From positions 99,477 through 163,476 of the forward strand of contig NZ_LMQC01000024.1 in the NCBI RefSeq assembly GCF_001424485.1: 64,000 bases of DNA. Direction: 5' to 3'. This DNA comes from Modestobacter sp. Leaf380 (GTDB lineage Bacteria; Actinomycetota; Actinomycetes; Mycobacteriales; Geodermatophilaceae). The position numbers were made by a program, and so were the translations under genes. The notes beneath the pieces were generated by a model, which saw only the letters and a list, made by a program, of their open reading frames with translations, did no database searches and was not told the DNA's origin. Of this stretch, positions 46,805 through 55,254 are shown piece by piece. The first letter of the stretch is position 1. Every line of letters starts with the position of its first letter.

Positions 46805-49800
46805 ATGGCCGATCTGCACGTGCCCCAGAACCCCGTCCGCTTCGTCACCGCGGCCAGCCTGTTCGACGGGCACGACGCCGCGATCAACGTGATGCGCCGG
46901 CTGCTGCAGGCCCAGGGCGCCGAGGTCGTGCACCTCGGGCACGACCGGAGCGTGGCCAGCGTCGTCCGGGCGGCGGTGGAGGAGGACGCACAGGGCATCG
47001 CGCTGAGCTCCTACCAGGGCGGGCACGTCGAGTACTTCAGCTACCTCCGCGAGGAACTGGAGCGGCACGGCGCCGGCCACGTGCAGGTCTTCGGCGGGGG
47101 CGGCGGCGTCATCGTGCCCGAGGAGATCGCGCTGCTGCGCTCCCGCGGCGTCCGGATCTTCGCCCCGGAGGACGGCCAGAAGCTCGGCCTGCCCGGGATG
47201 ATCAACACCCTCATCGAGGCCTGCGACGTCGACCTGGCCGCCGAGGGCCCCGACGTCGAGGCGCTGCTCACCGGCGACCCGGCCGCGCTGGCCCGGGCCA
47301 TCACCGTGCTGGAGGCCGGGCGCTCCCCCGAGCTCGCCGCGCGGGTCACCGCGGAGGCCGCCCGGCGGACGGTGCCCGTCCTGGGCATCACCGGCACCGG
47401 CGGCTCGGGGAAGTCCTCGCTCACCGACGAGCTGTTGCGCCGGTTGCGGCTGGACCAGGAGGACAAGCTGCGGATCGCCGTCCTGGCGGTGGACCCCTCC
47501 CGTCGGCGCGGTGGCGGCGCGCTGCTGGGCGACCGGATCCGGATGAACGCCCTGGAGACCGGGGACCGGAACTCGACGTTCTTCCGCTCGCTGGCCACCC
47601 GCACCGCCGGCGCCCAGGTCCCCGAGCACCTGGACCACGCGATCGCCGCGGTGGCGGCCGCCGGCTACGACCTGGTGGTCGTGGAGACCCCGGGCATCGG
47701 CCAGGGCGACGCGGCGATCCTGCCCTACAGCGACGTCTCGCTGTACGTGATGACGCCGGAGTTCGGCGCCGCCTCGCAGCTGGAGAAGATCGACATGCTC
47801 GACTTCGCCGACGTCGTGGCGATCAACAAGTTCGAGCGCCGCGGCGCCGAGGACGCCCGCCGCGACGTCGCCCGGCAGATGGTCCGCAACCGGGAGGCCT
47901 TCGGCCAGAGCTGGGAGACCATGCCGGTCTTCGGCACCAGCGCCGCCCGGTTCAACGACGACGGCGTGACCGCGCTCTACCAGGAGCTGACGACGCTGTT
48001 GGCCGACAAGGGGCTCCCGGTCGGCTCCGGCGTGCTGCCACGGGTCGACGTCCGGGCGTCGTCCGGGCTGACCAGCGTGGTGCCCTCGTCGCGGGCGCGG
48101 TACCTCGCCGACGTCGCCGACGCCGTTCGTGGGTACCACCGGACGACGGCCGAGCAGGCCGAGCTGGTCCGCCGCCGGCAGCACCTGACCACCGCCGCGG
48201 AGCTGCTGGACGGCGAGGCGTCGCAGGCCGCCGCCGCGAAGGCGACTGCGGTCGAGGGCGAGCTGCTGCCCGCGGTGCGGGACCTGCTGGAGGAGTGGCC
48301 GCAGCTGGTCGAGGACTACTCCGGGGAGGAGTACGTCTACACCGTCCGCGGCAAGGAGCTCCGCGTCCCGCTGACCAAGGAGACGCTGTCGGGCAACCGG
48401 GTCCGCCGGGTCTCCCTGCCGCGCACCGAGGACCACGCCCAGCTGGTCGGCTGGCTGCGCCGGGAGAACGTGCCCGGCCGCTTCCCCTTCACCGCGGGGG
48501 TCTTCCCGTTCAAGCGCCAGGGCGAGGCCCCGGCCCGGATGTTCGCCGGTGAGGGCGACGCCTTCCGGACCAACCGGCGCTTCCAGCTGCTGAGCGAGGG
48601 CCAGCCCGCGACCCGACTGTCCACCGCGTTCGACTCGGTGACCCTGTACGGCCGCGACCCCGACCCGCGCCCGGACGTCTACGGCAAGGTCGGCACGTCC
48701 GGCGTCTCCATCGCCACCGTCGACGACATGGCCGTGCTCTACGACGGCTTCGACCTGTGCTCGCCGACGACGTCGGTGTCCATGACCATCAACGGCCCCG
48801 CCCCGGCGATCCTGGCGATGTTCCTGAACACCGCGACCGACCAGCGGCTGGCCGCCTTCCGCGCCGAGCACGACCGGGAGCCCTCCGCCGAGGAGGCCGC
48901 CGAGGTCCGCGCGTGGGTGCTGGCCAACGTCCGCGGCACCGTGCAGGCCGACATCCTCAAGGAGGACCAGGGCCAGAACACCTGCATCTTCTCCACCGAG
49001 TTCGCGCTGCGCTGCATGGCCGACATCCAGGAGTGGTTCATCGCGGAGCGGGTGCGGAACTTCTACTCCGTCTCCATCTCCGGCTACCACATCGCCGAGG
49101 CCGGGGCGAACCCCATCAGCCAGCTGGCGTTCACCCTGGCCAACGGGTTCACCTACGTCGAGGCCTACCTGGCGCGCGGCATGTCGATCGACGACTTCGC
49201 ACCCAACCTGAGCTTCTTCTTCTCCAACGGCATGGACGCCGAGTACACCGTCATCGGCCGGGTGGCCCGCCGGATCTGGGCCGTGGCGATGAAGGAGCGC
49301 TACGGCGCCTCGGCCCGCTCCCAGCAGCTGAAGTACCACGTGCAGACGTCGGGCCGGTCCCTGCACGCGCAGGAGATGGACTTCAACGACATCCGGACGT
49401 CGCTGCAGGCGCTGTGCGCCATCTACGACAACGCCAACTCCCTGCACACCAACGCCTACGACGAGGCCGTCACCACACCCTCGTCGCACTCGGTCCGCCG
49501 CGCGCTGGCGATCCAGATGATCATCGACCGGGAGTGGGGCCTGGCGATGAACGAGAACCCGCTGCAGGGCTCCTTCGTCGTCGACGAGCTGACCGACCTG
49601 GTCGAGGAGGCCGTGCTGGCCGAGTTCGACCGGATCGCCGAGCGCGGCGGCGTGCTGGGCGCCATGGAGACCGGCTACCAGCGCGGCAGGATCCAGGACG
49701 AGTCGATGCTCTACGAGCACCGCAAGCACGACGGCTCGCTGCCCATCGTCGGCGTCAACACGTTCCTGGACCCGCACGCCGGGGAGCAGGAGCCGGTGAC

Positions 49801-50035
49801 CGTGGAGCTCGCCCGCGCCACCGAGGCCGAGAAGCAGGGCCAGCTGGACCGGCTGGCCGACTTCCACGCCCGGCACGCCGACGAGTCCCCCGCCGCCATC
49901 GCCGCGCTGCAGGAGGCGGCGATGCACGGCGGCAACGTCTTCGAGGCCCTGATGACCGCGGTGCGCAGCTGCTCGCTGGGCCAGATCAGCGACGCCTTCT
50001 TCGAGGTCGGCGGCCAGTACCGCCGCAATGTCTAG
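46805..50035 (+). CDS. icmF: Fused isobutyryl-CoA mutase IcmF
   Basis: This is a 1076-aa B12 enzyme interconverting isobutyryl-CoA and n-butyryl-CoA. The cobalamin domain is at 1-140 (His ligand H23 in LFDGHDAAINVM). The MeaI/ArgK-type G-protein chaperone is at about 185-420 (Walker A GITGTGGSGKSS at 194-205, VETPGIGQGD, INKFERRG). A linker and the mutase barrel follow (about 520-1076, with ISGYHIAEAGANP). This order, B12-G-mutase, is unique to IcmF. The ATG at 46805 has GGAGGG 4 nt upstream. The bkd genes would supply isobutyryl-CoA. Confidence 0.95.
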   Translation: MADLHVPQNPVRFVTAASLFDGHDAAINVMRRLLQAQGAEVVHLGHDRSVASVVRAAVEEDAQGIALSSYQGGHVEYFSYLREELERHGAGHVQVFGGGGGVIVPEEIALLRSRGVRIFAPEDGQKLGLPGMINTLIEACDVDLAAEGPDVEALLTGDPAALARAITVLEAGRSPELAARVTAEAARRTVPVLGITGTGGSGKSSLTDELLRRLRLDQEDKLRIAVLAVDPSRRRGGGALLGDRIRMNALETGDRNSTFFRSLATRTAGAQVPEHLDHAIAAVAAAGYDLVVVETPGIGQGDAAILPYSDVSLYVMTPEFGAASQLEKIDMLDFADVVAINKFERRGAEDARRDVARQMVRNREAFGQSWETMPVFGTSAARFNDDGVTALYQELTTLLADKGLPVGSGVLPRVDVRASSGLTSVVPSSRARYLADVADAVRGYHRTTAEQAELVRRRQHLTTAAELLDGEASQAAAAKATAVEGELLPAVRDLLEEWPQLVEDYSGEEYVYTVRGKELRVPLTKETLSGNRVRRVSLPRTEDHAQLVGWLRRENVPGRFPFTAGVFPFKRQGEAPARMFAGEGDAFRTNRRFQLLSEGQPATRLSTAFDSVTLYGRDPDPRPDVYGKVGTSGVSIATVDDMAVLYDGFDLCSPTTSVSMTINGPAPAILAMFLNTATDQRLAAFRAEHDREPSAEEAAEVRAWVLANVRGTVQADILKEDQGQNTCIFSTEFALRCMADIQEWFIAERVRNFYSVSISGYHIAEAGANPISQLAFTLANGFTYVEAYLARGMSIDDFAPNLSFFFSNGMDAEYTVIGRVARRIWAVAMKERYGASARSQQLKYHVQTSGRSLHAQEMDFNDIRTSLQALCAIYDNANSLHTNAYDEAVTTPSSHSVRRALAIQMIIDREWGLAMNENPLQGSFVVDELTDLVEEAVLAEFDRIAERGGVLGAMETGYQRGRIQDESMLYEHRKHDGSLPIVGVNTFLDPHAGEQEPVTVELARATEAEKQGQLDRLADFHARHADESPAAIAALQEAAMHGGNVFEALMTAVRSCSLGQISDAFFEVGGQYRRNV

Positions 50036-50045
50036 CCGCCGCCCC

Positions 50046-50104
50046 GGCATGGGATCCCCCGCATACGGCCGCGGCCCTGGGCCGTATGCGGGAGATCCCA
50101 TGCC
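50046..50104. repeat. 25-nt-arm hairpin covering the marR ribosome site and start codon
   Basis: Left arm 50046-50070 (starts GGCATGGGATCCCCCGCATA) and right arm 50080-50104 pair at 24 of 25 positions around a 9-nt loop. The right arm includes GGGAG (ribosome site) and the ATG at 50100 of the MarR gene. It follows the icmF stop by 10 bp. Confidence 0.85.
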
Positions 50105-50603
50105 TCGGCCGGGGGCGGTCGACCCCATCGCCGAGGCGGGCCGGCAGTGGCGGGCGCACGGCTGGGACGACGCCGCCGACGGCATGCTCGCGGTCACCTC
50201 CATCATGCGCGCCCAGGCGATCGTGCTGGCCCGGGTGGAGGAGGTGCTGCGGCCGCTGGGGCTGTCCTTCGCCCGCTACGAGCTGCTGCAGCTGCTGTCC
50301 TTCACCCGCAGCGGCGCCCTGCCGATGGCCCGGGCCGGGGCGCTGCTGCAGGTGCACCCGGCCTCGGTCACCAACGCCGCGACCCGGCTGGAGACCGCCG
50401 GGTTCGTGCAACGCAGGCCCAGCCCGGACGACGGCCGGGCCGTGCTGGTCGAGATCACCGAGCAGGGCCGGTCGGTCGCCGCCAAGGCCACCGACGAGCT
50501 CAACGCCGGGGTGTTCCGCCGCCCGGGCCTGTCCCCGGAGTCGGTCCGCACCCTGGTGGACGTCGTCCGCGAGCTCCGGGCGGACGCCGGGGACCTCGGA
50601 TGA
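50100..50603 (+). CDS. MarR family transcriptional regulator
   Basis: This is a 167-aa winged-helix regulator. The HTH is RYELLQLLSFTRSGALPMARAG ... LLQVHPASVTNAATRLETAG, with the wing QRRPSPDDGRAVLVEITEQG (DGRA turn). The start is uncertain: ATG 50100 has GGGAG 5 nt upstream. An ATG at 50028 overlapping the icmF end would add 24 residues encoded by the palindrome. It sits between icmF and the BtuF-like gene, which it overlaps by 4 nt. It may bind the icmF operators at 46737-46782. Confidence 0.85.
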   Translation: MPRPGAVDPIAEAGRQWRAHGWDDAADGMLAVTSIMRAQAIVLARVEEVLRPLGLSFARYELLQLLSFTRSGALPMARAGALLQVHPASVTNAATRLETAGFVQRRPSPDDGRAVLVEITEQGRSVAAKATDELNAGVFRRPGLSPESVRTLVDVVRELRADAGDLG

Positions 50604-51391
50604 GGACGCTGGACGACGACCTCGGCACGCCGGTGGTCCTCCCGCGGCCCCCTCGGCGCATCGTCTCGCTGGTCCCCTCGCTGACCGAGGCGCTGGCCCT
50701 CACCGTGCCCGAGCGGCTGGTCGGCGCCACCGACTGGTGCACCCACCCCGCCGACCTCGCCGTCACCCGGGTGCGGGGCACCAAGAACCCGGACCGCGCG
50801 GCGATCACCGCACTGGCCCCGGACCTCGTCGTCGCCAACCAGGAGGAGAACCGCCAGCTGGACGTCGAACGGCTGCGGTCGGCCGGCGTCCCGGTCTGGG
50901 TGACCGCGATCGAGACCCTGAACCAAGCGCTGACCTCGATGGAGCGGCTGTTCCTGAAGGTCCTGGACGTGGGGCTGCCCGACTGGCTGGCCACCGCTCG
51001 CGCCGTGTGGGACCGGCCCGGGGCGCTGCCCCCGACCCCGGTCGCCGTCCCGGTCTGGCGGGACCCGTGGATGTGGGTCGGGGCGCGCACCTTCACCGGG
51101 GACGTGCTGGCCCGCCTCGGCCTGACCAACGCCGTCACCACCGAGCGGTACCCCAAGGCCGAGCCCGACGACGTCGCGGCCCGGCTGGTGCTGCTGCCCG
51201 ACGAGCCCTACGTCTTCACCGCCGACGACGGACCCGAGGCCTTCCCCGACCGGGCGACCGCACTGGTCAGCGGCCGGGCCCTCACCTGGTACGGCCCCTC
51301 GCTGGCGACCGCCCGCGCGGAGCTGGAGGCCGCGGTCCGGGACGCCACGACCGCTGACGGGCGGCCCGCCGAGCAGTACAGTCAGCCCTGA
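50600..51391 (+). CDS. Cytosolic BtuF/TroA-like cobalamin- or metal-binding protein
   Basis: This is a 263-aa protein of the helical-backbone metal receptor fold (periplasmic binding protein class III), with RIVSLVPSLTEALALTVPERLVGATDWCTHP at the N-terminus and RDPWMWVGARTFTGDVLARLG. Family members bind cobalamin, heme or siderophores outside the cell, but this one has no signal peptide or lipobox. It is overlapped by 4 nt with the MarR gene downstream of B12-dependent icmF. An intracellular B12-handling protein is a reasonable but unproved reading. Confidence 0.8.
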   Translation: MRTLDDDLGTPVVLPRPPRRIVSLVPSLTEALALTVPERLVGATDWCTHPADLAVTRVRGTKNPDRAAITALAPDLVVANQEENRQLDVERLRSAGVPVWVTAIETLNQALTSMERLFLKVLDVGLPDWLATARAVWDRPGALPPTPVAVPVWRDPWMWVGARTFTGDVLARLGLTNAVTTERYPKAEPDDVAARLVLLPDEPYVFTADDGPEAFPDRATALVSGRALTWYGPSLATARAELEAAVRDATTADGRPAEQYSQP

Positions 51392-51455
51392 CCGTCCCCG
51401 GTCGGGGCAGTCCCCGCGTCGGCACCGCCGCCGACGCCCACCGAGAGGAGTCGCC

Positions 51456-52598
51456 ATGCGCGACGCAGTCATCGTCGAGGCCGTGCGCACCCCGGTCGGC
51501 AAGCGGAACGGGGGCCTGTCCGGCGTCCACCCGACCGACCTGTCCGCCCACGTGCTGGAGAACCTGGCCTCCCGGGCCGGGCTGGACCCCGCGCTGGTCG
51601 ACGACGTCATCTGGGGCTGCGTCTCGCAGTCCGGTGAGCAGACCTTCGACATCGCCCGCAACGCCGTCCTCGCCGCGGGCTGGCCCGAGTCGGTGCCCGG
51701 CACCACGATCGACCGCCAGTGCGGCTCCTCCCAGCAGGCCGTGCACTTCGCCGCCGCCGGGCTCGTCGCCGGGCACTACGACGTCGTCGTCGCCGGTGGC
51801 GTCGAGTCGATGTCCCGGGTGCCGATGGGCTCCTCGCGCAACGGCCAGGACCCGATGGGCCCGCGGTTCATGGAGCGCTACGACGGCGTCTCCCCCAACC
51901 AGGGCGTGGGCGCGGAGATGATCGCCGCCCGCTGGGGCCTGTCCCGCACCCAGCTCGACGAGTTCGCGCTGCGCTCGCACGAGCGCGCCGCCCAGGCCCA
52001 GGACGACGGCGCCTTCGCCGACCAGATCGCCCCGATCCAGACCGACGGCGGGCTGGTGTCCCACGACGAGGGCATCCGCCGCGGCGGCACCGTCGAGGCC
52101 CTCGCCGGGCTGAAGACCCCGTTCCAGGCCGACGGGGTGGTCAGCGCCGGCAACGCCAGCCAGATCTCCGACGGCTCGGCCGCGCTGCTGATGATGACGG
52201 GTGAGAAGGCCTCCCAGCTCGGGCTCACCCCGATCGCTCGCGTGCACAGCGTGGCGCTGGCCGGCGACGACCCGGTGATCATGCTGACCGCCCCCATCCC
52301 GGCCACCAAGAAGGTGCTCGAGCGCTCGGGCCTGCGCCTGGACGAGATCGGCGTCTTCGAGGTCAACGAGGCCTTCGCGTCCGTGCCGCTGGCCTGGCTG
52401 GCCGAGATCGGCGCCGACGACAAGGTCCTCAACCCCGTCGGCGGCGCGATCGCCCTGGGTCACCCGCTGGGCGGCTCCGGCGCCCGCATCATGACCACGA
52501 TGCTGCACCACATGCGCGACAACGGGATCCGCTACGGCCTGCAGACGATGTGCGAGGGCGGCGGCCAGGCCAACGCCACCATCCTCGAGCTCCTCTGA
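51456..52598 (+). CDS. Thiolase (acetyl-CoA acyltransferase)
   Basis: This 380-aa degradative/biosynthetic thiolase makes or splits 3-ketoacyl-CoA. Catalytic residues are all visible: nucleophile C89 in TTIDRQCGSSQQAVH, H336 in LGHPLGGSGARI and C366 in MCEGGGQANA; NEAFASVPLAW is the fourth family block. The ATG has GAGAGGAG 5 nt upstream. It lies 64 bp after the BtuF-like gene and probably shares the icmF transcript. The partner dehydrogenase gene at 45080 is near. Cytosolic. Confidence 0.94.
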   Translation: MRDAVIVEAVRTPVGKRNGGLSGVHPTDLSAHVLENLASRAGLDPALVDDVIWGCVSQSGEQTFDIARNAVLAAGWPESVPGTTIDRQCGSSQQAVHFAAAGLVAGHYDVVVAGGVESMSRVPMGSSRNGQDPMGPRFMERYDGVSPNQGVGAEMIAARWGLSRTQLDEFALRSHERAAQAQDDGAFADQIAPIQTDGGLVSHDEGIRRGGTVEALAGLKTPFQADGVVSAGNASQISDGSAALLMMTGEKASQLGLTPIARVHSVALAGDDPVIMLTAPIPATKKVLERSGLRLDEIGVFEVNEAFASVPLAWLAEIGADDKVLNPVGGAIALGHPLGGSGARIMTTMLHHMRDNGIRYGLQTMCEGGGQANATILELL

Positions 52599-52607
52599 CC
52601 CACCTGA

Positions 52608-52697
52608 GCGTGGATCAGGGTCCCTGATCCGACTCCGTCCTCCCTCACCACATCTCGTGGGGGAGGACGGACTCTGATCAGGGACCCTGATCCACGC
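52608..52697. repeat. 41-nt-arm palindrome whose arms are themselves palindromes
   Basis: Arms 52608-52648 and 52657-52697 match at 38 of 41 positions with an 8-nt loop. Each arm also contains the perfect palindrome GGATCAGGGTCCCTGATCC (52611-52629) or its near copy (52676-52694). It lies between the convergent thiolase (+) and TetR (-) genes and could end both transcripts. Confidence 0.9.
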
Positions 52698-52708
52698 GGG
52701 GAGGGCCG

Positions 52709-53365
52709 TCAGCGGGCGCGCAGGCCGTCCAGCAGGATCGTGGCGTAGGCCCGGCCGATGGTGGCGGCGTCGACCTCGGACTTCACCGGGTTGAACCACC
52801 GGTTGGTCCAGCTGACCATCCCGATCAGGCCGTAGGCCAGCACCCAGGGCTCGGCGACGGGGCGGATCGTGCCCTCCTCGATGCCCGCGGTGATGATCGC
52901 GACGACGCAGTCCTCGTAGGCCCGGTTGAGGGCGCGCATCTCCCGGGACCACTCGGCCCGCCGCTCACCGACGTGGCTGAGGTTCTCCTGGATGTAGACG
53001 TACAGGAACGGGTAGCTGGCCTCGTAGCTGTCCATCATCGCCACGACCAGCCGGTCCAGCTTGTCCGGGGCGTCGCCGGCCCCGTCCCGGATCTCCTCGG
53101 CGCGGGTCAGGTTCGCCCGGACGACGTCGCTGACCACCTCGTCGAACAGCTCTTCCTTGCTGCCCACGTAGTAGTACAGCGTGGCCCGGTCGGTGCCCAT
53201 CGCGTCGGCGATCTGGCCGATGCTGGTGCCCCGGAAGCCGTGGGTCTTGAACAGGCGCGCGGCCGCCTCGACGATCTCCTGGCGCCGCTCGGCGTAGGCG
53301 ATCCGTCCCTCGCCCCTGGCCGCGGCGCGGCGCCGGCCGATGGCGCTGGACTGGTCGTCGCTCAT
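52709..53365 (-). CDS. TetR family regulator, probably of fatty-acid/acyl-CoA genes
   Basis: The 218-aa regulator has an N-terminal HTH (YAERRQEIVEAAARLFKTHG ... GTDRATLYYYVGSKEELFDEV) and a C-terminal ligand domain with YPFLYVYIQENLSHVGER and WTNRWFNPVKSE, close to the KstR2/FadR-type pattern of actinobacterial TetR proteins sensing acyl-CoAs. It is leaderless from TAGGGT 6 nt before its ATG. Its position beside the thiolase and icmF makes the CTTGGACGTCCAAG sites plausible targets. Confidence 0.88.
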   Translation of the reverse strand: MSDDQSSAIGRRRAAARGEGRIAYAERRQEIVEAAARLFKTHGFRGTSIGQIADAMGTDRATLYYYVGSKEELFDEVVSDVVRANLTRAEEIRDGAGDAPDKLDRLVVAMMDSYEASYPFLYVYIQENLSHVGERRAEWSREMRALNRAYEDCVVAIITAGIEEGTIRPVAEPWVLAYGLIGMVSWTNRWFNPVKSEVDAATIGRAYATILLDGLRAR

Positions 53366-53371
53366 GCCCCG

Positions 53372-53377
53372 ACCCTA
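53372..53377 (-). promoter_or_regulatory. -10 box TAGGGT of leaderless tetR
   Basis: On the minus strand TAGGGT is followed by CGGGGC and the ATG of the TetR gene. Confidence 0.55.
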
Positions 53378-53391
53378 GGTGTCACACAGCC

Positions 53392-54060
53392 TCAGGAGCG
53401 GTCGCCGGGCTCGACCAGGTGCACCTGCACGGCGCGGAACTGCGCCGGGGTGTCCACCAGCACCGCCTTCGTCGGCTCCCCCACGTCCAACGGTGCGGTC
53501 TGCGGCAGGGCGGCCAGCGGCGCGAGGCGGGGGTCGGTGAGGACCTCGGCCACCAGGCCCTTGTCGCCCCCGGTCGCCAGCGCGGCGAGGGTGCTGGCGT
53601 GCGGCAGCAGCACCCGGACGGCGGTCTCCACGGCGTGGTCGACGACGGCGTCGGTCTGGTTGCCTCGGCGGCGGGCGAAGCGCTGCTGGGACCAGCCGCC
53701 GGCCGCCGTGCGGCCCTGCACCTGGCGTGCGTCGACCTTGGAGACGACGAGGTCGTCCCCGTCGAAGACGCCGACCGCCCAGCGGCCCCGGCGGACCAGG
53801 AGCACCCCGACCCGGGCCGGCCGGCGGGCGGCGACGGCGAGCGCGGTCATCGGCGCGGGTCCCGGTTCCCACCCGAACGGCAGCCGGACGACGGCGGTCG
53901 TGGTGTCGGCGCAGGTGACGGTGACCGCGCCGTCGGCAGCGACGGCGACGTCGGTGAAGGCGCCGTGCCGGTCGGCGACCCCGTCCAGCCAGCGACCCAG
54001 GCGCTCGGCCGGGACCGCGATGACACGGCCACCGCCGGCGGCGGGGCGGCTGCGGCTCAC
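53392..54060 (-). CDS. acVLRF1-like peptidyl-tRNA hydrolase (ribosome rescue)
   Basis: The 222-aa protein has the actinobacterial VLRF1/eRF1-like pattern RWAVGVFDGDDLVVSKVDARQVQGR, GGWSQQRFARRRGNQ (about 128-142) and a catalytic-type Gln at the end of RRRGNQ, then a GGDKGLVAEVL helix. VLRF1 proteins release nascent chains from obstructed ribosomal large subunits. The bacterial homolog is assumed to act the same way. GTG 54060 is a likely but unsupported start. It follows the rhodanese terminator on the same strand. Confidence 0.75.
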   Translation of the reverse strand: MSRSRPAAGGGRVIAVPAERLGRWLDGVADRHGAFTDVAVAADGAVTVTCADTTTAVVRLPFGWEPGPAPMTALAVAARRPARVGVLLVRRGRWAVGVFDGDDLVVSKVDARQVQGRTAAGGWSQQRFARRRGNQTDAVVDHAVETAVRVLLPHASTLAALATGGDKGLVAEVLTDPRLAPLAALPQTAPLDVGEPTKAVLVDTPAQFRAVQVHLVEPGDRS

Positions 54061-54090
54061 CCGGTGATCAGACCACGCGGCCGGACGTGA

Positions 54091-54144
54091 CACGGCCGGC
54101 CGGTGCGGACGCCCCTCCGTCGGGCGGACGCGCCGGCCGGCCGT
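54091..54144 (-). terminator. Terminator of the CDO-rhodanese operon
   Basis: CACGGCCGGCCGGTGC (54091-54106) pairs with GCGCCGGCCGGCCGTG (54129-54144) at 15 of 16 positions. It lies 31 bp after the rhodanese stop and before the acVLRF1-like gene. Confidence 0.75.
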
Positions 54145-54175
54145 GGGTCTGTGCGGCCGAGCCGGGGCCGACGTC

Positions 54176-54598
54176 TCAGACGCCCTCGGTGCCCATCTCG
54201 TGGGGCAGTCCGGCGGCGACCCAGGCGACGAAGCCGCCGATGACGTCGGTGGCGCTGGCCAGGCCGAGCGAGCGCAGCGCGTCGGCGGCCAGGCTGGAGG
54301 TGTAGCCCTCCGAGCACAGCACCAGGACGTCGACGTCGTAGCCGGTGGCCTCGGGCAGCCGGGCGTCGCTGGCCGGGTCGAAGCGCCACTCCAGGACGTT
54401 GCGCTCGACGACGCGGGAGCCGGGGACCCAGCCCTCGCGGGCGCGCTGGGCGGCCGGCCGGATGTCGACGAGGTACGCACCGGCGGCCCAGCGACGGGCG
54501 GCCTCCTGGGGGGTGACCCGGGCGATCCGGGACCGGGCGGCGTCGAGCAGGTCGTCGACGGAGACGGCGCCGGCGGGGCGCTGCAGCAGCGAGGTCAC
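54176..54598 (-). CDS. Rhodanese-like sulfurtransferase
   Basis: The 140-aa single rhodanese domain has catalytic C95 in VLVLCSEGYTSSLAADAL (CxExxTS-type loop) and the CH2A-like block GAYLVDIRPAAQRAREGWVPGS. It would carry persulfide sulfur from cysteine-derived intermediates. The GTG start overlaps the cysteine dioxygenase stop by 4 nt (GTGA), so the pair is co-translated. It probably handles sulfite or thiosulfate arising from the dioxygenase product; the exact acceptor is unknown. Confidence 0.9.
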   Translation of the reverse strand: MTSLLQRPAGAVSVDDLLDAARSRIARVTPQEAARRWAAGAYLVDIRPAAQRAREGWVPGSRVVERNVLEWRFDPASDARLPEATGYDVDVLVLCSEGYTSSLAADALRSLGLASATDVIGGFVAWVAAGLPHEMGTEGV

Positions 54599-55179
54599 CA
54601 GTCCACCCCGGCCTTCTCGGTGCCGATCCGGACCAGGCCGGTGGGGTCGATCCGGTAGGTGTTCATCAGGCTCAGCCGGGGCGCGTAGACGTGCACGCTG
54701 ACCGCGGGCTCGTGCAGGGTGTTGACCACCTGGTGCACGTAGTGCGGGCCGAAGAAGCGGACCCGGCCGGCGGCGAGGTCCGCGGTGCTCTGGTGCGGCG
54801 CGCGGCCGCTGCGGGCGGCGACGACCCGCTCGGTGAGCGTGCCGCGGGCCACCGCGAAGGCCCCGGAGGAGGCGCCGTGGTCGTGCAGCGGGGTGCCCTG
54901 GCCGGGCAGCCAGGACAGCAGCCAGACCTGGGCCTCCTCCAGCTCCTGGTGCAGCGAGGGGTCCAGGGCCGGGGCCAGGTCGGCGGTGGGGAGCAGGTGG
55001 GTCCACCGGCTCTCCTCGCGGAACTCCACGAGGTGCGCCCACAGGTCGGTGCGGACGGCGAGGGCGACGGCGAGGGCTGCGGCGCCGGCGGGCCGGGTGG
55101 CCTCGGCGACCTGGCCGGCGGCCGAGGCCGAGCGGGGGCGGGCGGACACGGGCGAGCTGGGCAGGACGGTGCTGGTCAC
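54595..55179 (-). CDS. Cysteine dioxygenase
   Basis: The 194-aa cupin enzyme oxidises L-cysteine to cysteine sulfinate with Fe(II) and O2. Iron ligands are H99 and H101 in GTPLHDHGASSGAFAVARG and H149 in FFGPHYVHQVVN. The family motifs WTHLLPT and VHVYAPRLSLMNTYRID are present. The GTG start has GAGGAAG 5 nt upstream. It is the first enzyme gene behind the leader peptide at 55255-55335. The product could also be a thiol dioxygenase for 3-mercaptopropionate. Confidence 0.9.
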   Translation of the reverse strand: MTSTVLPSSPVSARPRSASAAGQVAEATRPAGAAALAVALAVRTDLWAHLVEFREESRWTHLLPTADLAPALDPSLHQELEEAQVWLLSWLPGQGTPLHDHGASSGAFAVARGTLTERVVAARSGRAPHQSTADLAAGRVRFFGPHYVHQVVNTLHEPAVSVHVYAPRLSLMNTYRIDPTGLVRIGTEKAGVDW

Positions 55180-55254
55180 GGTGACTTCCTCAGGACGTGG
55201 CGCGGCCGGCAGGAGTGCGGCGGCGGGTGGCTGGTGCGGGGGCTGGAGGTGGAG

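Noticed and set aside
46184..50206. A 1340-codon open frame antisense to icmF
   Set aside because: It mirrors a well-supported enzyme gene. Long antisense frames arise in GC-rich DNA because stop codons are rare in the complementary frame. Its translation is low complexity (Gly, Val, His, Arg) with no domain.
54061..54175. tRNA or other structured RNA in the GC-rich gap after the rhodanese gene
   Set aside because: The strong pairing is a simple terminator stem; no cloverleaf or CCA end can be drawn. No tRNA or rRNA was recognised anywhere in the window.
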